Assembly (NCBI GenBank): GCA_001584585.1
Contig: LSYV01000003.1
Location: 1,156,262-1,220,261 of the forward strand
Direction of reading: 5' to 3'
Length of the DNA stretch: 64,000 nt
DNA from: Gonium pectorale
Taxonomy: Eukaryota; Chlorophyta; Chlorophyceae; Chlamydomonadales; Volvocaceae
The position numbers and the translations under genes are program-made. Below, piece by piece: positions 10,825 to 22,200 of this stretch (the first letter of the stretch is position 1; every line of letters starts with the position of its first letter). A model generated the notes under the pieces. That model saw nothing but the letters and a program-made list of their open reading frames with translations, ran no database searches and was not told the origin of the DNA.

Positions 10825-13800
10825 ATGCTCCCGCAGATTTCGCAAAGCCCCAAAGCGACAGCAAGCGGGCCGAGCCGACGCCCACTTGCCGACGCACCGA
10901 TAGTCAGGCCCAGGCGCGTTGTCGCAGAGGTCGTCAGAGGCGTGCTAGTGTGGTTTGCAGACCGCGAAGCGATGGGCATCGCGAAGGCAGACTCTGGGGC
11001 GGACCAGGGGAGACCTGGGGCGGACAGCTACTCCGCGTTCCTCGCGCAACGCCTCTTCACTAGGGACCTTATGGCCATTTGCACAATGCCGGCCCTCTTC
11101 GCGGCTGCGACTGCGCGATACATCTCCTGGGACCTGGCCGGCAGCGGCGAGCGGATTCTGCGGTGCGTTGCACAGCGCGAACGCGGACTGCTCATCTCCG
11201 GCTACCCGTGCGCGAGTGGCCTTCCAACTCAGGTCCGCAATATTGAGCGCTAAGAAGGGAGCGTTTGGAGTATCGCGCTGACCTCAAGCGTGCCGCCACG
11301 CTGCTCGCAGGTGCTGCACATCTTGGCCTACTTGCCCTTCTACGCGTGGTCCCGGCCGCTAAAGATGCGCGATTGGGCGTGGCTGGCCACCGCTGCCATG
11401 CACCTGCTCATGCTGGCGCTCGTGTGGAGCCTCGCCCTGAGTTCGCGAAGGAGCCCCCTGTGGGCATGGTGGCTAAGGTGGGACAATACACATGGCACGC
11501 GTCTTCCTATACCGCGAATACGTGGGACAGCTACCCTCCTTAGGTGCCAAGGGGTATCCATGCAAACGCCACATAACTATAGTTATTGCTGCGCGCCCTC
11601 CCTGAGGGAGGGAATCCTCTTATTGCTGCATCTGCACCGCCAGGCTTCCGCGCTTACCCGCCCTGGCCGTGCGTTGCCCTTAACCCTGCCCTTCTGGGCA
11701 GGCGGCGTGAGCTGGTTCTCCTGGCCTACATTCCACTGTGCCGCTCAGTGCTGCACTACGCCGCATACGCCCTGATGCCGCGGCACCGCTGGCGGGACTC
11801 AAGCCACTACGCGTTGTACACTATCTCAGCGTGCACCCGGCCGCTCACGGACATGCTTCTCCAGTGCATCTACGATACCATGATGAAGGTACGGCAAGTT
11901 TTCGATGCGCGCCCCCCGGTGCGTTGTCCTCTTCCCTTCCCTGGTCCCTGCCGTTTTCCGTTTGGGCATGTACAATTGAAGCCGTCGTTCAGAAGTCCTG
12001 ACTCTCTGAGCGTAGCGAGGAGAGCTCAGCTTATTGCGAGGAGACTGCCTGTTGCGTGTAAGCAGCGTGTGTGTATGGGCCCGACGTACGGCAGGCCCGT
12101 ACGGAGGGTGGCTCGAACTGCTTTGTCTAGCGGCGCGGCACTGGAGCCCTTATCTGCCGTTTGTGCTTTGTTCCTACTGGGTGTGTCCCTCTGCCGGGAC
12201 AGTGCCCGTTGTTTCCCACCCACCCACCCGGGCGGGCTAGCCGCGCGCTGTATGCGTGATGGCCTGCTCAGACTTGTCGGGTGGTCAAGAGATGCCCTGT
12301 TGCGCACCGCCCTGTGGGCTCCATGTGGGTCCAGTTGGGCGTCGCGCGTTCTCGATCGGCTGCATGCCTGCTTGCTGTGCTTTTTCGCGTGTTGTCGCGT
12401 TGCGCCTTGTTTGGCCGTCGCGTTGCACGCCCTGTTTGATGCGATCTGGAACTGCTAGCACTTCCGGCCACTAGTGCAATCTAAACATGGGGCGTTGAGG
12501 GGAGGCGGGTTTCGGCAGGGAGCGGCCCGGAGCAGAGTGCGGGTCATAGGTTGGCTCCTTGCGGGTTGTTTGTTGGCCCGGACCGATCTGGGGGCCTCGT
12601 TCTGCTGTAACGCAACACGGCAGTGACGAGCAATAAACAGCTACTTGCGTGTCAGTACACATCGTGGCCACAGAGTCCGTGGCTGGGTGTGGGCATGAAT
12701 TCCTGTCTACGTTCTAGCCCATGGGTCGCTGTGGGCATCACTTTCTATCTGCGTACTGGCTCATGGGTCGCTAGTGACACATCCACGTTGATCCCCCTCG
12801 GTAGGTGAGGTTCGAGCTCAGCTTCCCGGCCAGCGTCATACACGCTGTCAGCGTGGTCTTACTCTCCTACCACATCGCGCCCACGCTGTTAGGCCTCGAT
12901 TTGACAGTGCCTGAGGCCGCAGCCGGCGAGGTTACAGCTTCCACGCCCGCACCGCAGCTCCAGCCTGCAGCGCACCCCCGTACAGCGAGCCTCTACTCTT
13001 CCAGGCCCGTAGCCGTGCAGCTCCTCACGTTCAGCGGCGTCGTTGCCGCCTCTGCAGCTGCGGCCTGGGTATCAGAGCTGGGGCTCCGGAATCGCTACCG
13101 GCAGCTGCTTGCCGAGTCGGGGCGGAAGGCGTCGGGGCAGGCCCACGCCACACCGGAGCGAGACCAGCACAGTAAGGGCGACAGCAGCAGCAACAGTGGT
13201 AGTGGTGGTGGTAATGTCAGTGGTTGTATCCCCGGTGCTCAGGAGGCAACTTTGTGCCCGCCTGCTCAGCCTGGACTGGACAGCGGCCTACTAGCCGAGG
13301 GTTCATCTACGCCCCTGCGCGCTTGTGGCATCGGGCGCTCATGCCTGGGTTACCGGGGCCTCACGAGCGCTCGCTGCATCTCCGTGAAGGTACGGCAGGG
13401 CGGTACCATTTTACTCTAGCTAGAAAATCGTGCAGGCCAGCAAGCACTCTGATCGCTGGTTACAAACCCATAATGCATCGTCCCTCTTACGATACAACGG
13501 TGTTGACACCCACACTATTATGGAAGGTCACTAAGAAATCGGCTAGTCTGGCCTGCAGCCCATCTGTGGTCAGCTCACAAACTGTGGGCAGCCTGTAATA
13601 TGTAAACGCGCTCATGTATAGTGTCGTTCTCTACTGCGCGCAGGTCCTGCTGCACCCGGGGACCTACGAAGACTACAGCCACCGCCTGGCCGCCTCGTCG
13701 GCCAGCCTGCTCTCCGCCATTGCTGCCCCTACCGCTGGCCTCGCCACCGGCAGCGCTCCAGCCTCCGTGCATGCCGTGTGTGTGCGCGGCTGCGTACAGC

Positions 13801-16657
13801 TCATCACCTGGAGCCGCGGGCTGTGCCAGCTGCCCGCCTCGTGCCCCGGAGAGGCTTGCAGCGGGCCGTGCACATGGGGCGTGGAGCGGGACGCACATGA
13901 CGACGAGGGCGTGGGGACACGCCTTCGCGACATGCTGCCAGACGGGCACCTTGTCAGCGGCAGCTACGAGCAGCTGCGCATGGGCCCATCGGGCCCTGAT
14001 GGCGCCGCCGAGAGCCCCTGCGTTGCAGATGGCGTCGCGGCTGGCAGCGCTGGATGTTTCGGCAGCGGCGGGGGCGGTGTGGCAGGTGGCTCATCCCGGC
14101 AATCGCGCGTACGGCTGCTCAGGCTCTCTCCACCCGCAGTTTCCATTCCCGTCCTTCGCGCCCTGGCGCCCGTCGCATCGACAGCAGAGCCGACCGGCGC
14201 ACGCGCAGTGGCTGGCTCCCCGAGTGGGGTGTCGCCGTCGGAACTGCCCGCGTCTCCATCGGCGGATTGGTGGCCGACGTCGACGTCGCTGCAGCTGCTG
14301 CTGGACAGCCCTGAGCCGCAGTTCCTGCGGCTGCTGGTGCTGTCAGCGGCGGGCTGTGTCGACCGCAGCTGCAGCGAGGGCGGCGTTGGCGAGGGCGGCG
14401 GTTGCAAGGAGGTGGTGCTGGCGGAGATGCCGGTGCTGCTGGCGGCCGGAATGCAAGTGCTGAGGCTGGAGCTTGGGCCTGTGCTCATGCGGTGGGAGCA
14501 GGTGAGGTCGAGAACCGTAGGCCCGGGCCGAGCCGTTTGTGCTGCATGGCGCGGCGGGCGTCGGCAGCTGTTTGTATCATTGGGCTGCTTCACGCTAGCA
14601 AGCAAAACGGGTGGCTACCGTGCCGCACCACGCGTTCAAGGTTACTCTCTCGCGCGCATTATGAAGAGAAGACAGTCCTGTGGTTGCATTGCATCGTGTC
14701 TGCCTTATTCTTCCTCTTTGACCGTTGAGAGGACTGCGAGCCCTGGTTCCTTGAGCCCTGTTCCACGTACCTGCCCTGCAACCACCAGGTGCAACGTGAC
14801 ACCAGCACCCGCCGCGCTTCACCAAAGAGCGATGGTGCATGCGTGGATTCCGCTAGCCAGTGCTTGGCTTCACTCCAGCTGCTGCTGGTGCCTCCCGGCC
14901 ACCTGTTGCCAGACTCGGACTGCTCGACAGCATGGCCAGATGCGGCTCCTTCGGCGCCCGGTGCCGCTGACCAGCCCGTCGCCTTCCAATTCCATTCTGG
15001 CGGCGTCACCGCTGCCTCTGCTGCCTCACCGCTAATGCACTTCGCCGTCCCGCTGCTTGTGCTGCCGGCCGAGGCGGCGTCCGAGCTCCATGCGTTGTGG
15101 GACCGCATAGCTGTGCTCATTGACAATGACTACGGCGTCAAGCGCAGCGGGGGACTTGTAGGCTGTGCTGACTGCGTGGCAGCGCCAGCGATCGCTGGGT
15201 ATTGCGCGGCCGCGGAGGCGGCAGCCTGGCGGGATCACTTCCAGCCGCTGCTCGATGACCTGGCTTTCCTTGCAGACGCAGCAGTGGGCATGGCGGCACC
15301 TGGCGATGCTGCTGAGGTGGCGGCGGGCATGCTGCCATACCTTCAGGTAAGGCGTGCGTGTGACACGGTGCGTAATGGTAGGTGTTCACTGGCCATGTGC
15401 CTGCTGCCCGGCGAAAAGATATGCCACCTCCTACTAGTGCCTTGCCCTGTTTGCCGACCACGCAACATTCCCCAGTCGTGCTGCCGACGCAAGCTTGGTT
15501 TCCCGTGCGTACATTGTATAACGCCGCTTTGCCGTCTGCCCCTCTGCCCCGGCCCTCAGGAGGCTGGCCTGCACGCCACCGCCGCCATTGCCCTGGGCTT
15601 TGCAAGCGTGCACCACCCGCGCCACGGCAGACTGGACTGCGGCGGCAGCGTCCATACACCGCCACATGCGCTGCCTGTGGCCCCGCGCGAAGTTTCTGCA
15701 CTGGCCGCCGCCGACGCCAACCCTCCGGCGGCGCCCGTGGCGAGCTGCGCGCCAGGCAACTGTGCGCTCCCTGGGCTGCTGCTGCAGCGGGCCGCGCTCG
15801 TCGCGCACCCCTTCCGGCCCCTCTTTGAGGCACGGCACGGTGGCGGGAGCTCAGCCGGCAAGGAGTATGAGCGCTGCTTCCGTGCGTGGCGCGCCGCCGC
15901 CCTGGCGTGTGGTGCCCGATGCCGAGTGTGCCTGGTGCTGCTTCCCCTGCTGCTCGGCAGCCTCCGCACCCTGACCTCAGGCGAGCACCACGCGGTCCGC
16001 AAGATCCTGGGCGGCCTGCCCTTCTGCCTCTCGGACGCCCTCGGCCACGCCGCCCTGGAGCTCTACCTCTACTTCGCAAGTTCGTCCCGACAAGCGGTCG
16101 AGTCGGCCCCCGCTGCCGCCAGAGCCTCGTCTGGCGCGGCCGCCCCCGGCGCGGCCACGGCTGCGGCCGCCGCCTCCGCGGTTTCCATAGCCGCGGCGGG
16201 TTATGCTGCCGTTGCAGGCGAAGCTGCCAGCGAGTTTGTCCGCATCCACTGCCGCGCTCTGTCGGCCTACAACTGGATGGCGGCCGTGGCGGCGCCGCTG
16301 CTGTTTGCTGTTGGCGCGGTCTGCCTTACGCGCGGCATCTCACTGCCGAACGATGGGTTTGTGGACAACACGAGGACTGCCGTTTTCATGTTGATATTCC
16401 GAGGTGTGCTGCAGCCACTGCTCGTCGAGATGGACGTGCGAGGTGCGCTGCTGGCGAGTGTGCTGTATGCGTATGGCGAGGCGGGCCTGCTGTCAGTCGT
16501 CATGGCGCGGTGGAGTGTGCGCACGCTGACGGCGGCGGTGTGTTGCATGCGGGCGAGCAGCTGCGCTGTGGCAGCGGCTCTGGAGCGGCGCGCGAGGAGG
16601 CGCTTTGCCCGCGAGGTGCGGCTAGCTCCGGCCGCGCTCCCGAAGAAGAACATGTAG
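10825..16657 (+). CDS. Large multi-pass membrane protein of unknown family
   Basis: Seven exons join in phase: 10825-11232, 11311-11477, 11702-11888, 12805-13389, 13644-14501, 14789-15346 and 15560-16657. Together they give about 1286 residues. The 5' start is uncertain because the frame is open back to 10780 and an upstream exon is possible. Hydrophobic segments include WLATAAMHLLMLALVWSLAL (exon 2), LVLLAYIPL (exon 3), VIHAVSVVLLSY and LLTFSGVVAASAAAAW (exon 4). The last exon has five more: LVLLPLLLGSL, ALELYLYF, WMAAVAAPLLFAVGAVCL, FMLIFRGVLQPLLV and ALLASVLYAYGEAGLL. The middle exons encode a long, weakly structured, Cys-containing soluble region of about 450 residues. The very C-terminus is basic (RRARRRFAREV). 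I recognise no Pfam-type signature. It may be volvocine-specific; a transporter or receptor role would be a guess. Confidence 0.65.
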
Positions 16658-17597
16658 TGCGGAGGGCGAAATGGTGCGGGCACTACGTAGAGGTTTTTTT
16701 GTGCGCATGTCACTTGATAACGGGTCATAATCGAGCACTCGGACGTGTTTACGTGCTTGGGGCCGAAGGATGGGTCAGCGAATTAATTTCGTACATGGAC
16801 AGCACCAATATTCACCTTATCTGGGACAGGCCACATTACAGTCGCAAACACGGGACAGGCGGAGAGGCGGTGTATCTGCGTTGCTGACATGATGTCGAAG
16901 GTGCTTCAGCAGTAATGACATGCCTGATTGCCGTTGTCATACGGCAAGCATGATGCCTGTTACAGCTGGTCATGCTGTCCCGTGCCCCTCGCTTGATAAG
17001 GGGGTGACTTGGAAAAACTCGCTGGTTCCATGCAGGCAACACAGTATCGGTCGTCTTCCAGTCCGGTCGTCTTCCAGACTGGGTGCCCAAGCGTCGGGGC
17101 ATACTGCTACGCTGCAAAGTTTCCAGTGCTTTCGCGCCTGCTCATGCGCGTAGCACCCTGGCGAGAGGTTTTGACGCAGACCCGCTGTCAGGGCTGTCAC
17201 GGAATACTTTTGACATTGTTCATGTTACTACTTAGTAAGATGCACATCACGGCCTTTAAACAGCGGTTACCGATGGAGTTGCTCGTGACATCACGGTTCT
17301 GAGTGCGGCTCCAACCGTGTCGTTTTGTTACGTGTACACATACAACGATACGAGATCTGGAAGTGCCCGGATCTCCGCACTCACCCGGCGCGTTTGCAAG
17401 GAGTGCCGAGTTAGTTCGAGAACGTATGGTAGCCCAGGAGTGCACACGTAAGCGCACCCTAGCGGACCCACGGGTCGTAAGTGGTCGATAGTCTGTCTAA
17501 AGCCACCCGACCCCTCACCCTTCGCCATCACGGCCCAGGCTGTTCTTTAAGAGGCGACCCACCACTCGACTGTCGGCCACGGGGCAAGAGTGTAATG

Positions 17598-17614
17598 CCC
17601 CCCCCCCCCCCCCC
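17598..17614 (+). repeat. Poly-C homopolymer (17 nt)
   Basis: An uninterrupted run of 17 C. Its length may be affected by sequencing error. Confidence 0.9.
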
Positions 17615-17865
17615 GATGCCTCGGCGTCAGGCCCCCTGCCCCCACACGCCGACTTGGTCGGGACAGTCGGGAACTAGTGAGTAGTCAGCAGGCTTGGTAA
17701 TGAAACTGGGAAGCTACAACGAAGCCGAGCCTCTGACCTGTAAGTGCATGTAACGGCTGTGGATCGTCGGGCTTCAGTGGCCTGAGGCACAGGCAGGCAC
17801 ACGGGCAGGCCGCTGGCAGGCACAAGCCTGCACGGGCACAGGCCCCTGCGAGAGCAGAAGTGCGT

Positions 17866-17904
17866 AGACCCATCCCGTGCAAGGGCCGTGCACGGGATGG
17901 GTCT
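17866..17904. repeat. Perfect 15-bp inverted repeat, 9-nt loop
   Basis: AGACCCATCCCGTGC (17866-17880) pairs fully with GCACGGGATGGGTCT (17890-17904). It follows a stretch rich in GGCAGGCAC-like direct repeats at about 17785-17850. It could be a hairpin from a non-autonomous element or a fold-back in a transcript. Confidence 0.8.
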
Positions 17905-19271
17905 GCCAGCATATACCAGGCAGAATCGACCCCCTTGGCGCCCTACACACAAACCAACCTTGAAACACATGTGTCAAAGGCTGATGAGTCTCCGATAGGC
18001 CTGCACACTAGCCAAGTTGACGTTAAAGGCAGCAGAAGGGTTCAGGGTTGATTCCATGGTCTCGCGAGGTCTTGCACCTGAACCGCAAAAGCGACAGTCA
18101 ACCCGGAACTACGACCAGTCGGTTGTTGTCGCCCAGCATGCCCGACAGCAATCCTTAACACAATGTTCGCTTCAGCATAGTAGTTCGACTAGTTTTTGTA
18201 TATCCTGTAACGGTCGCTGCCGTTGCGTTGTGGCTGGTCAAAGAGCGTTATTGTAACCCAATAGCAAACTACTGCAGAACCATTACCACCTGGTTCATAG
18301 CCTGCATGCTACCGATGCTACTAGGCAGAGCGCTCGCCTTGAAGGAGACCCACCAATCCTTGCTGGTGGCAACATCGGGGAGATAGACAGGACTACATAT
18401 GAAGACTAGTACACTGACAAGCTGCTAGCGGCACTGCAAACGCATTTGCCGGCGTGCCTTCATGGCCGCTCCTGGCCCGAACAGCTTCCGTTAAGCGCCG
18501 CGGGGCCTCGAGTGTGCAGCCAGCACGAGTGGCAATATAGATATGTGTCAGCCACAACTTTGCTGTCGCCTGTGCCGTGACATGCGCGGACATGAGGGAA
18601 TGGAGCTCGGCGACGCGCAGGGCAACGCGGCGTACATTGAGAGCATGCACACATCTGTGGTTGTCTGGAGTGGCGGGGACCGTCATTCTCCTGACAGTTC
18701 AGATGGCGATGTGCATACAGCTGTCCTGTCCCGTGGGACTCTTCACCCTCCACGGGAACCAGGGCTGCAGCCTCAGACGCAATCTTGCCATCAATGGCCG
18801 TCTTGCGCAATGCAATCTAGAAGCTCCGAGGGTCGCTGGGACCATGCAGTGGCGCAGTTGGCACAAGTGGAGCCGTGGCGCCTGGCGCGGCGAGGAAGGG
18901 CGGTAAGCCTGGAGGAAGCAGCCCCCAGCTCAAGTCCACTTTCGCACAACCCACAAGGTGGCGCTCACCCATCCCTGACCGCGGGCTCAGCCGGTGTTGC
19001 CGTTCAAGGCATCTTGTCAAGGGGCCCAAGCTCAGGCGCCTCCAGCGGGGCTTGCTGCGCCCCTCCAGCGCGCCCGCACTGCAGCACCGCCGTGAGGGCG
19101 GCTGCGGCTGGCGCTTCGGAGGCACCCACAGCGACGAGTGCAGCAGCGCTATGCCTGAACGGAGGCCGGAGGCGCCGCATTTGGAAGTGCGGCGGCGGTG
19201 TTGGATTCGCCTCCAGCATCGGGCGCCGCGGGGTCAGCAGAGGCAGCTGGGCGGGGTGTGCTGGCTGGGCG

Positions 19272-22200
19272 ATGCTCGTGTGGCTGTGGCTCATGATGGC
19301 TGCCTCCGTGGCCGGCCAGCCGTATTTCCTGAGCAACGCGAACCCGAATTCCATCTGCCCGCCGGTCCAGACGGACGCGTATCTCAACACCTCGTGCAGC
19401 ATCCAGTACACGTCGGAGGACTTCCCGTGCAACATCATCATCAGCTGCGCCGACTGCCTGGGCGGCTCCCGACTGTGAGTGCCGCGCCGGGGTGGTCCTG
19501 CGGTGCCCGGGGGTGGGCGGCGTGCGGGTTGGGGAGCGATGCCCAGCGTGACGCATGGCGCCGTGCGCGCGGCGCGGCGCTGGGGGTACCTGGCGGCTGC
19601 ATTGGGTCTTGGACCGACTGGCACGCTTGCGGTGTATTTTTATACAGGAGCATTATTCGTGACCTTGGCAGGCGCGCCGTTCTGACGGAGCATGATTGTT
19701 TGCGTAGCGCATGCGTGACTAGGGCAGTGCCGCGGGAACGTAGTCGAAGGACGCCTTGTGCATGATACTGTGCGGGCCCCGACCCCGCCCACTGGATTGC
19801 ACCCGTATCGCAGTATCGTGTTCCGTTTCCCAGTTCCGTTGACTGCTCTGCGCTTGCGTGCCGGACCCGCCCCACCCCGGCCACCGCTCTTGGCCTCGCA
19901 GGTTGCCCTGGAACGTGTCGGTCTTTGACGACCCATCTAGTAGCTCATCCGTCGGGGTAACCAAGGTGCAATGCCCGCAGAGCTCGTTGGACGACGATGG
20001 TATCGCTTTGCTGAAGCTGAACTTTGTCCTCACGGAGACCTGCCCCCCCGACAACAGCACGGTGAAGTGCGTCGCCATTCCGCCGTCGCCGCCGCCGCCC
20101 ATTCCACCGCCCCCCTCGCCCAGGCCTCCGCGGCCTCCGCCACCGCCGCCGCGGCCTCCAAAGCCGCCATCCCCAGAGCCACCGCTCGAGCCGAACCCGC
20201 CTAGTCCACCGCCGGAGCCGCCAAGTCCGCAACCTCCGCCGCGCCCGCCGTCACCGGCGCCCTCACCACCGCCAAGCCCTCCACCCGCGCCGCCGACCAG
20301 CCCAAGCCCTCCCACGCCACAGCCGCCGTCGCCTCTGCCGCCGGGACCTTTTCCTCCATCTCCGTCGCCGTCGGTCCCCTCCCCACCTTCCCCGCGACCG
20401 CCATCACCCTCGCCCCCGTCGCCGGCACCGCCCTCCCCAGAGCCGCCTTCACCGCCGTCACCGCCCTCGCCGAAGCCGCCGTCACCGGCACCGCCCTCTC
20501 CCGAGCCACCGTCGCCCGAGCCCCCTTTACCGCCGCTGCCGCCTCCTTTGCCCCCTAGCCCGCCCTCGCCGCCGATGGAACCGCCCATACCTCCGTCGCC
20601 AGCCCCAGAGTCGCCGCCCTCACCGCCCAGCCCGCCGATCTCGCCACGGCCACCCCCTGGGCCACAGCTGCCGGGACCCGCTGCGCCTCCGTCTCCACCC
20701 AGCCCAGAACCGCCCCTACCAGCCCCACCGGCTCCAGCGGGAGCGCCACGTCCGCCTGGCCCGGCCATGCCACAACCTCCGGATCCAATGCCACCCACGC
20801 CACCATCGCCGGTCCCACCATCTCCGCAATTGCCGTCGCAGCCGCCTCCTCCTCATCCCCCAGCCCCTAACCCACCCCCGCCCTCGCCCTCCCCACCGCC
20901 TCCGTCGCCCTCGCCGCCGCCACCTCCTCCGCCTCCGCCCCAGCCGCCGGAGCCACCGGACCCGCCCCAGCCCCCGTCACCGCCCCCACCATCACCGCCA
21001 TCACCGCCATCACCAATCTTTCACCCGCCGCCATCACCCTCCCCGCCGCCGCGGCCTCCTCCTCCCCGACCGCCGATGCCCCCTGCCGTCAACATAGATG
21101 TTCCCTCCGGCTACCAATTCATAAGCTACTACGGCGTACCGCAGTTCCCGAACTCGGCGCGTCTCAAGGCCGTGTCCACAAACATTGCAAGCCAGTTGGG
21201 AGCCAAGCCAGATGCCGTAATTACGGAAATAGCCAAGACTTTTGTCGCGAGCGTGTATTTTGTATACATTGATACGTGGGGTGTTTCCGCCAGGACCAGT
21301 GACGGCAGCGGCAGTGCGGCGACTGCCCGGCACCGCAGGAACCTCCTACAGGCGAGCGGCACGAGCCCACCCCCGCCGTCCCCGCCCAGGCCCTCGCCGC
21401 CCAGCCCGTCGCCGCCCAAGCCCTCGCCGCCCCTGCGGGCAGCGATGTCCCAGCCGCCCTCGCCGCTGCCGCCCAGGCCTTTGCCCCCGTCGCCAGCACC
21501 CCAACCCCCTGCGCCGCCGCCGCGACCACCAGCACCGTTTCCGCCCTCACCCGCGCCGGTTCGGTTTCCCCCGCCAAGCCCTATCCGGCCTCCAGTGCCT
21601 CCACAGCCACCGTCACCTCACCCTCCGCGGCCGCAGCCGCCGTCACCTCGCCCTCCGTCGCCGCAGCCACCGTCCTCCGCTCCAGCGACCCAGCCCCCAC
21701 CTAACGCAGCCAATCTGCTCCCGCCTTCACCGGCGCCAGGGACAGCTGCACCGCCCCGGCCGCCTAGTCCGCCGGCGCCTCCGTCACCTGTCCCTCCTCG
21801 CCCATCACCCCCGGCGCCTCCACCAGCACCTGTCGCCTCATCCCCCAGGCCACCATCTCCTCAACCGCCCTCACCCTTGCCGCCGCCCGTCCCTCGCCCG
21901 CCGAGCCCGCCGCCCAACCCGGCTGCTTCCCAAACCGCGCCGCCGGCATCCCCACCGCCGCCGCGACCTCCTCCCTCCCCGCCTGCTCCACCCCAACGCC
22001 CGTCGCCGCCTTCTCCATTGCCGTCGCCGCCTCCGTCACCGCCCTCGCCGCCTGCGCCGCCTGCACCGCTGGGCTGCGTGACGTGCTCGGACGCCCTGGC
22101 TTCCTCCCTGCTGGCCGCTCTCTGTACGCAGCTCGAGGTGGCTGACTGCAGGTAAGGGATGCGCGTGCAAGCGAGCATATGCGGCCCGTGGTTAGGATCG

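Larger units (their letters stand above)
16658..19271. other. Long intergenic region
   Basis: No supported gene in 2.6 kb. It holds the poly-C run and hairpin listed separately. The frame that encodes the next protein's signal peptide stays open upstream to about 18543, so the 3' part may be 5' UTR or an N-terminal extension. Confidence 0.4.

Noticed and set aside
11889..12804. Open frames within the 916-bp third intron of the multi-pass protein
   Set aside because: Exons 3 and 4 already join in phase 0. The intervening frames add no recognisable domain, though a skipped exon cannot be excluded.
18312..18378. tRNA-like fold: CCGATG...CATCGG ends, a CCACCA/TGGTGG arm and an AGAGCGCTCGCCTTGA stretch
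   Set aside because: There is no GGTTCGANNCC B box, the T loop is wrong and the anticodon stem does not pair. At most it is a degraded tRNA-derived sequence.
19719..20798. 359-codon glycine-rich ORF on the minus strand
   Set aside because: It is the antisense reading of the proline-rich repeats (CCG/CCN read as CGG/NGG). Splice structure, signal peptide and transmembrane helix all support the plus strand.
20090..22070. Regular repeats considered as a CRISPR array or satellite
   Set aside because: They are codon-level PPSP repeats inside one open reading frame, without uniform repeat and spacer lengths, in a eukaryotic gene.
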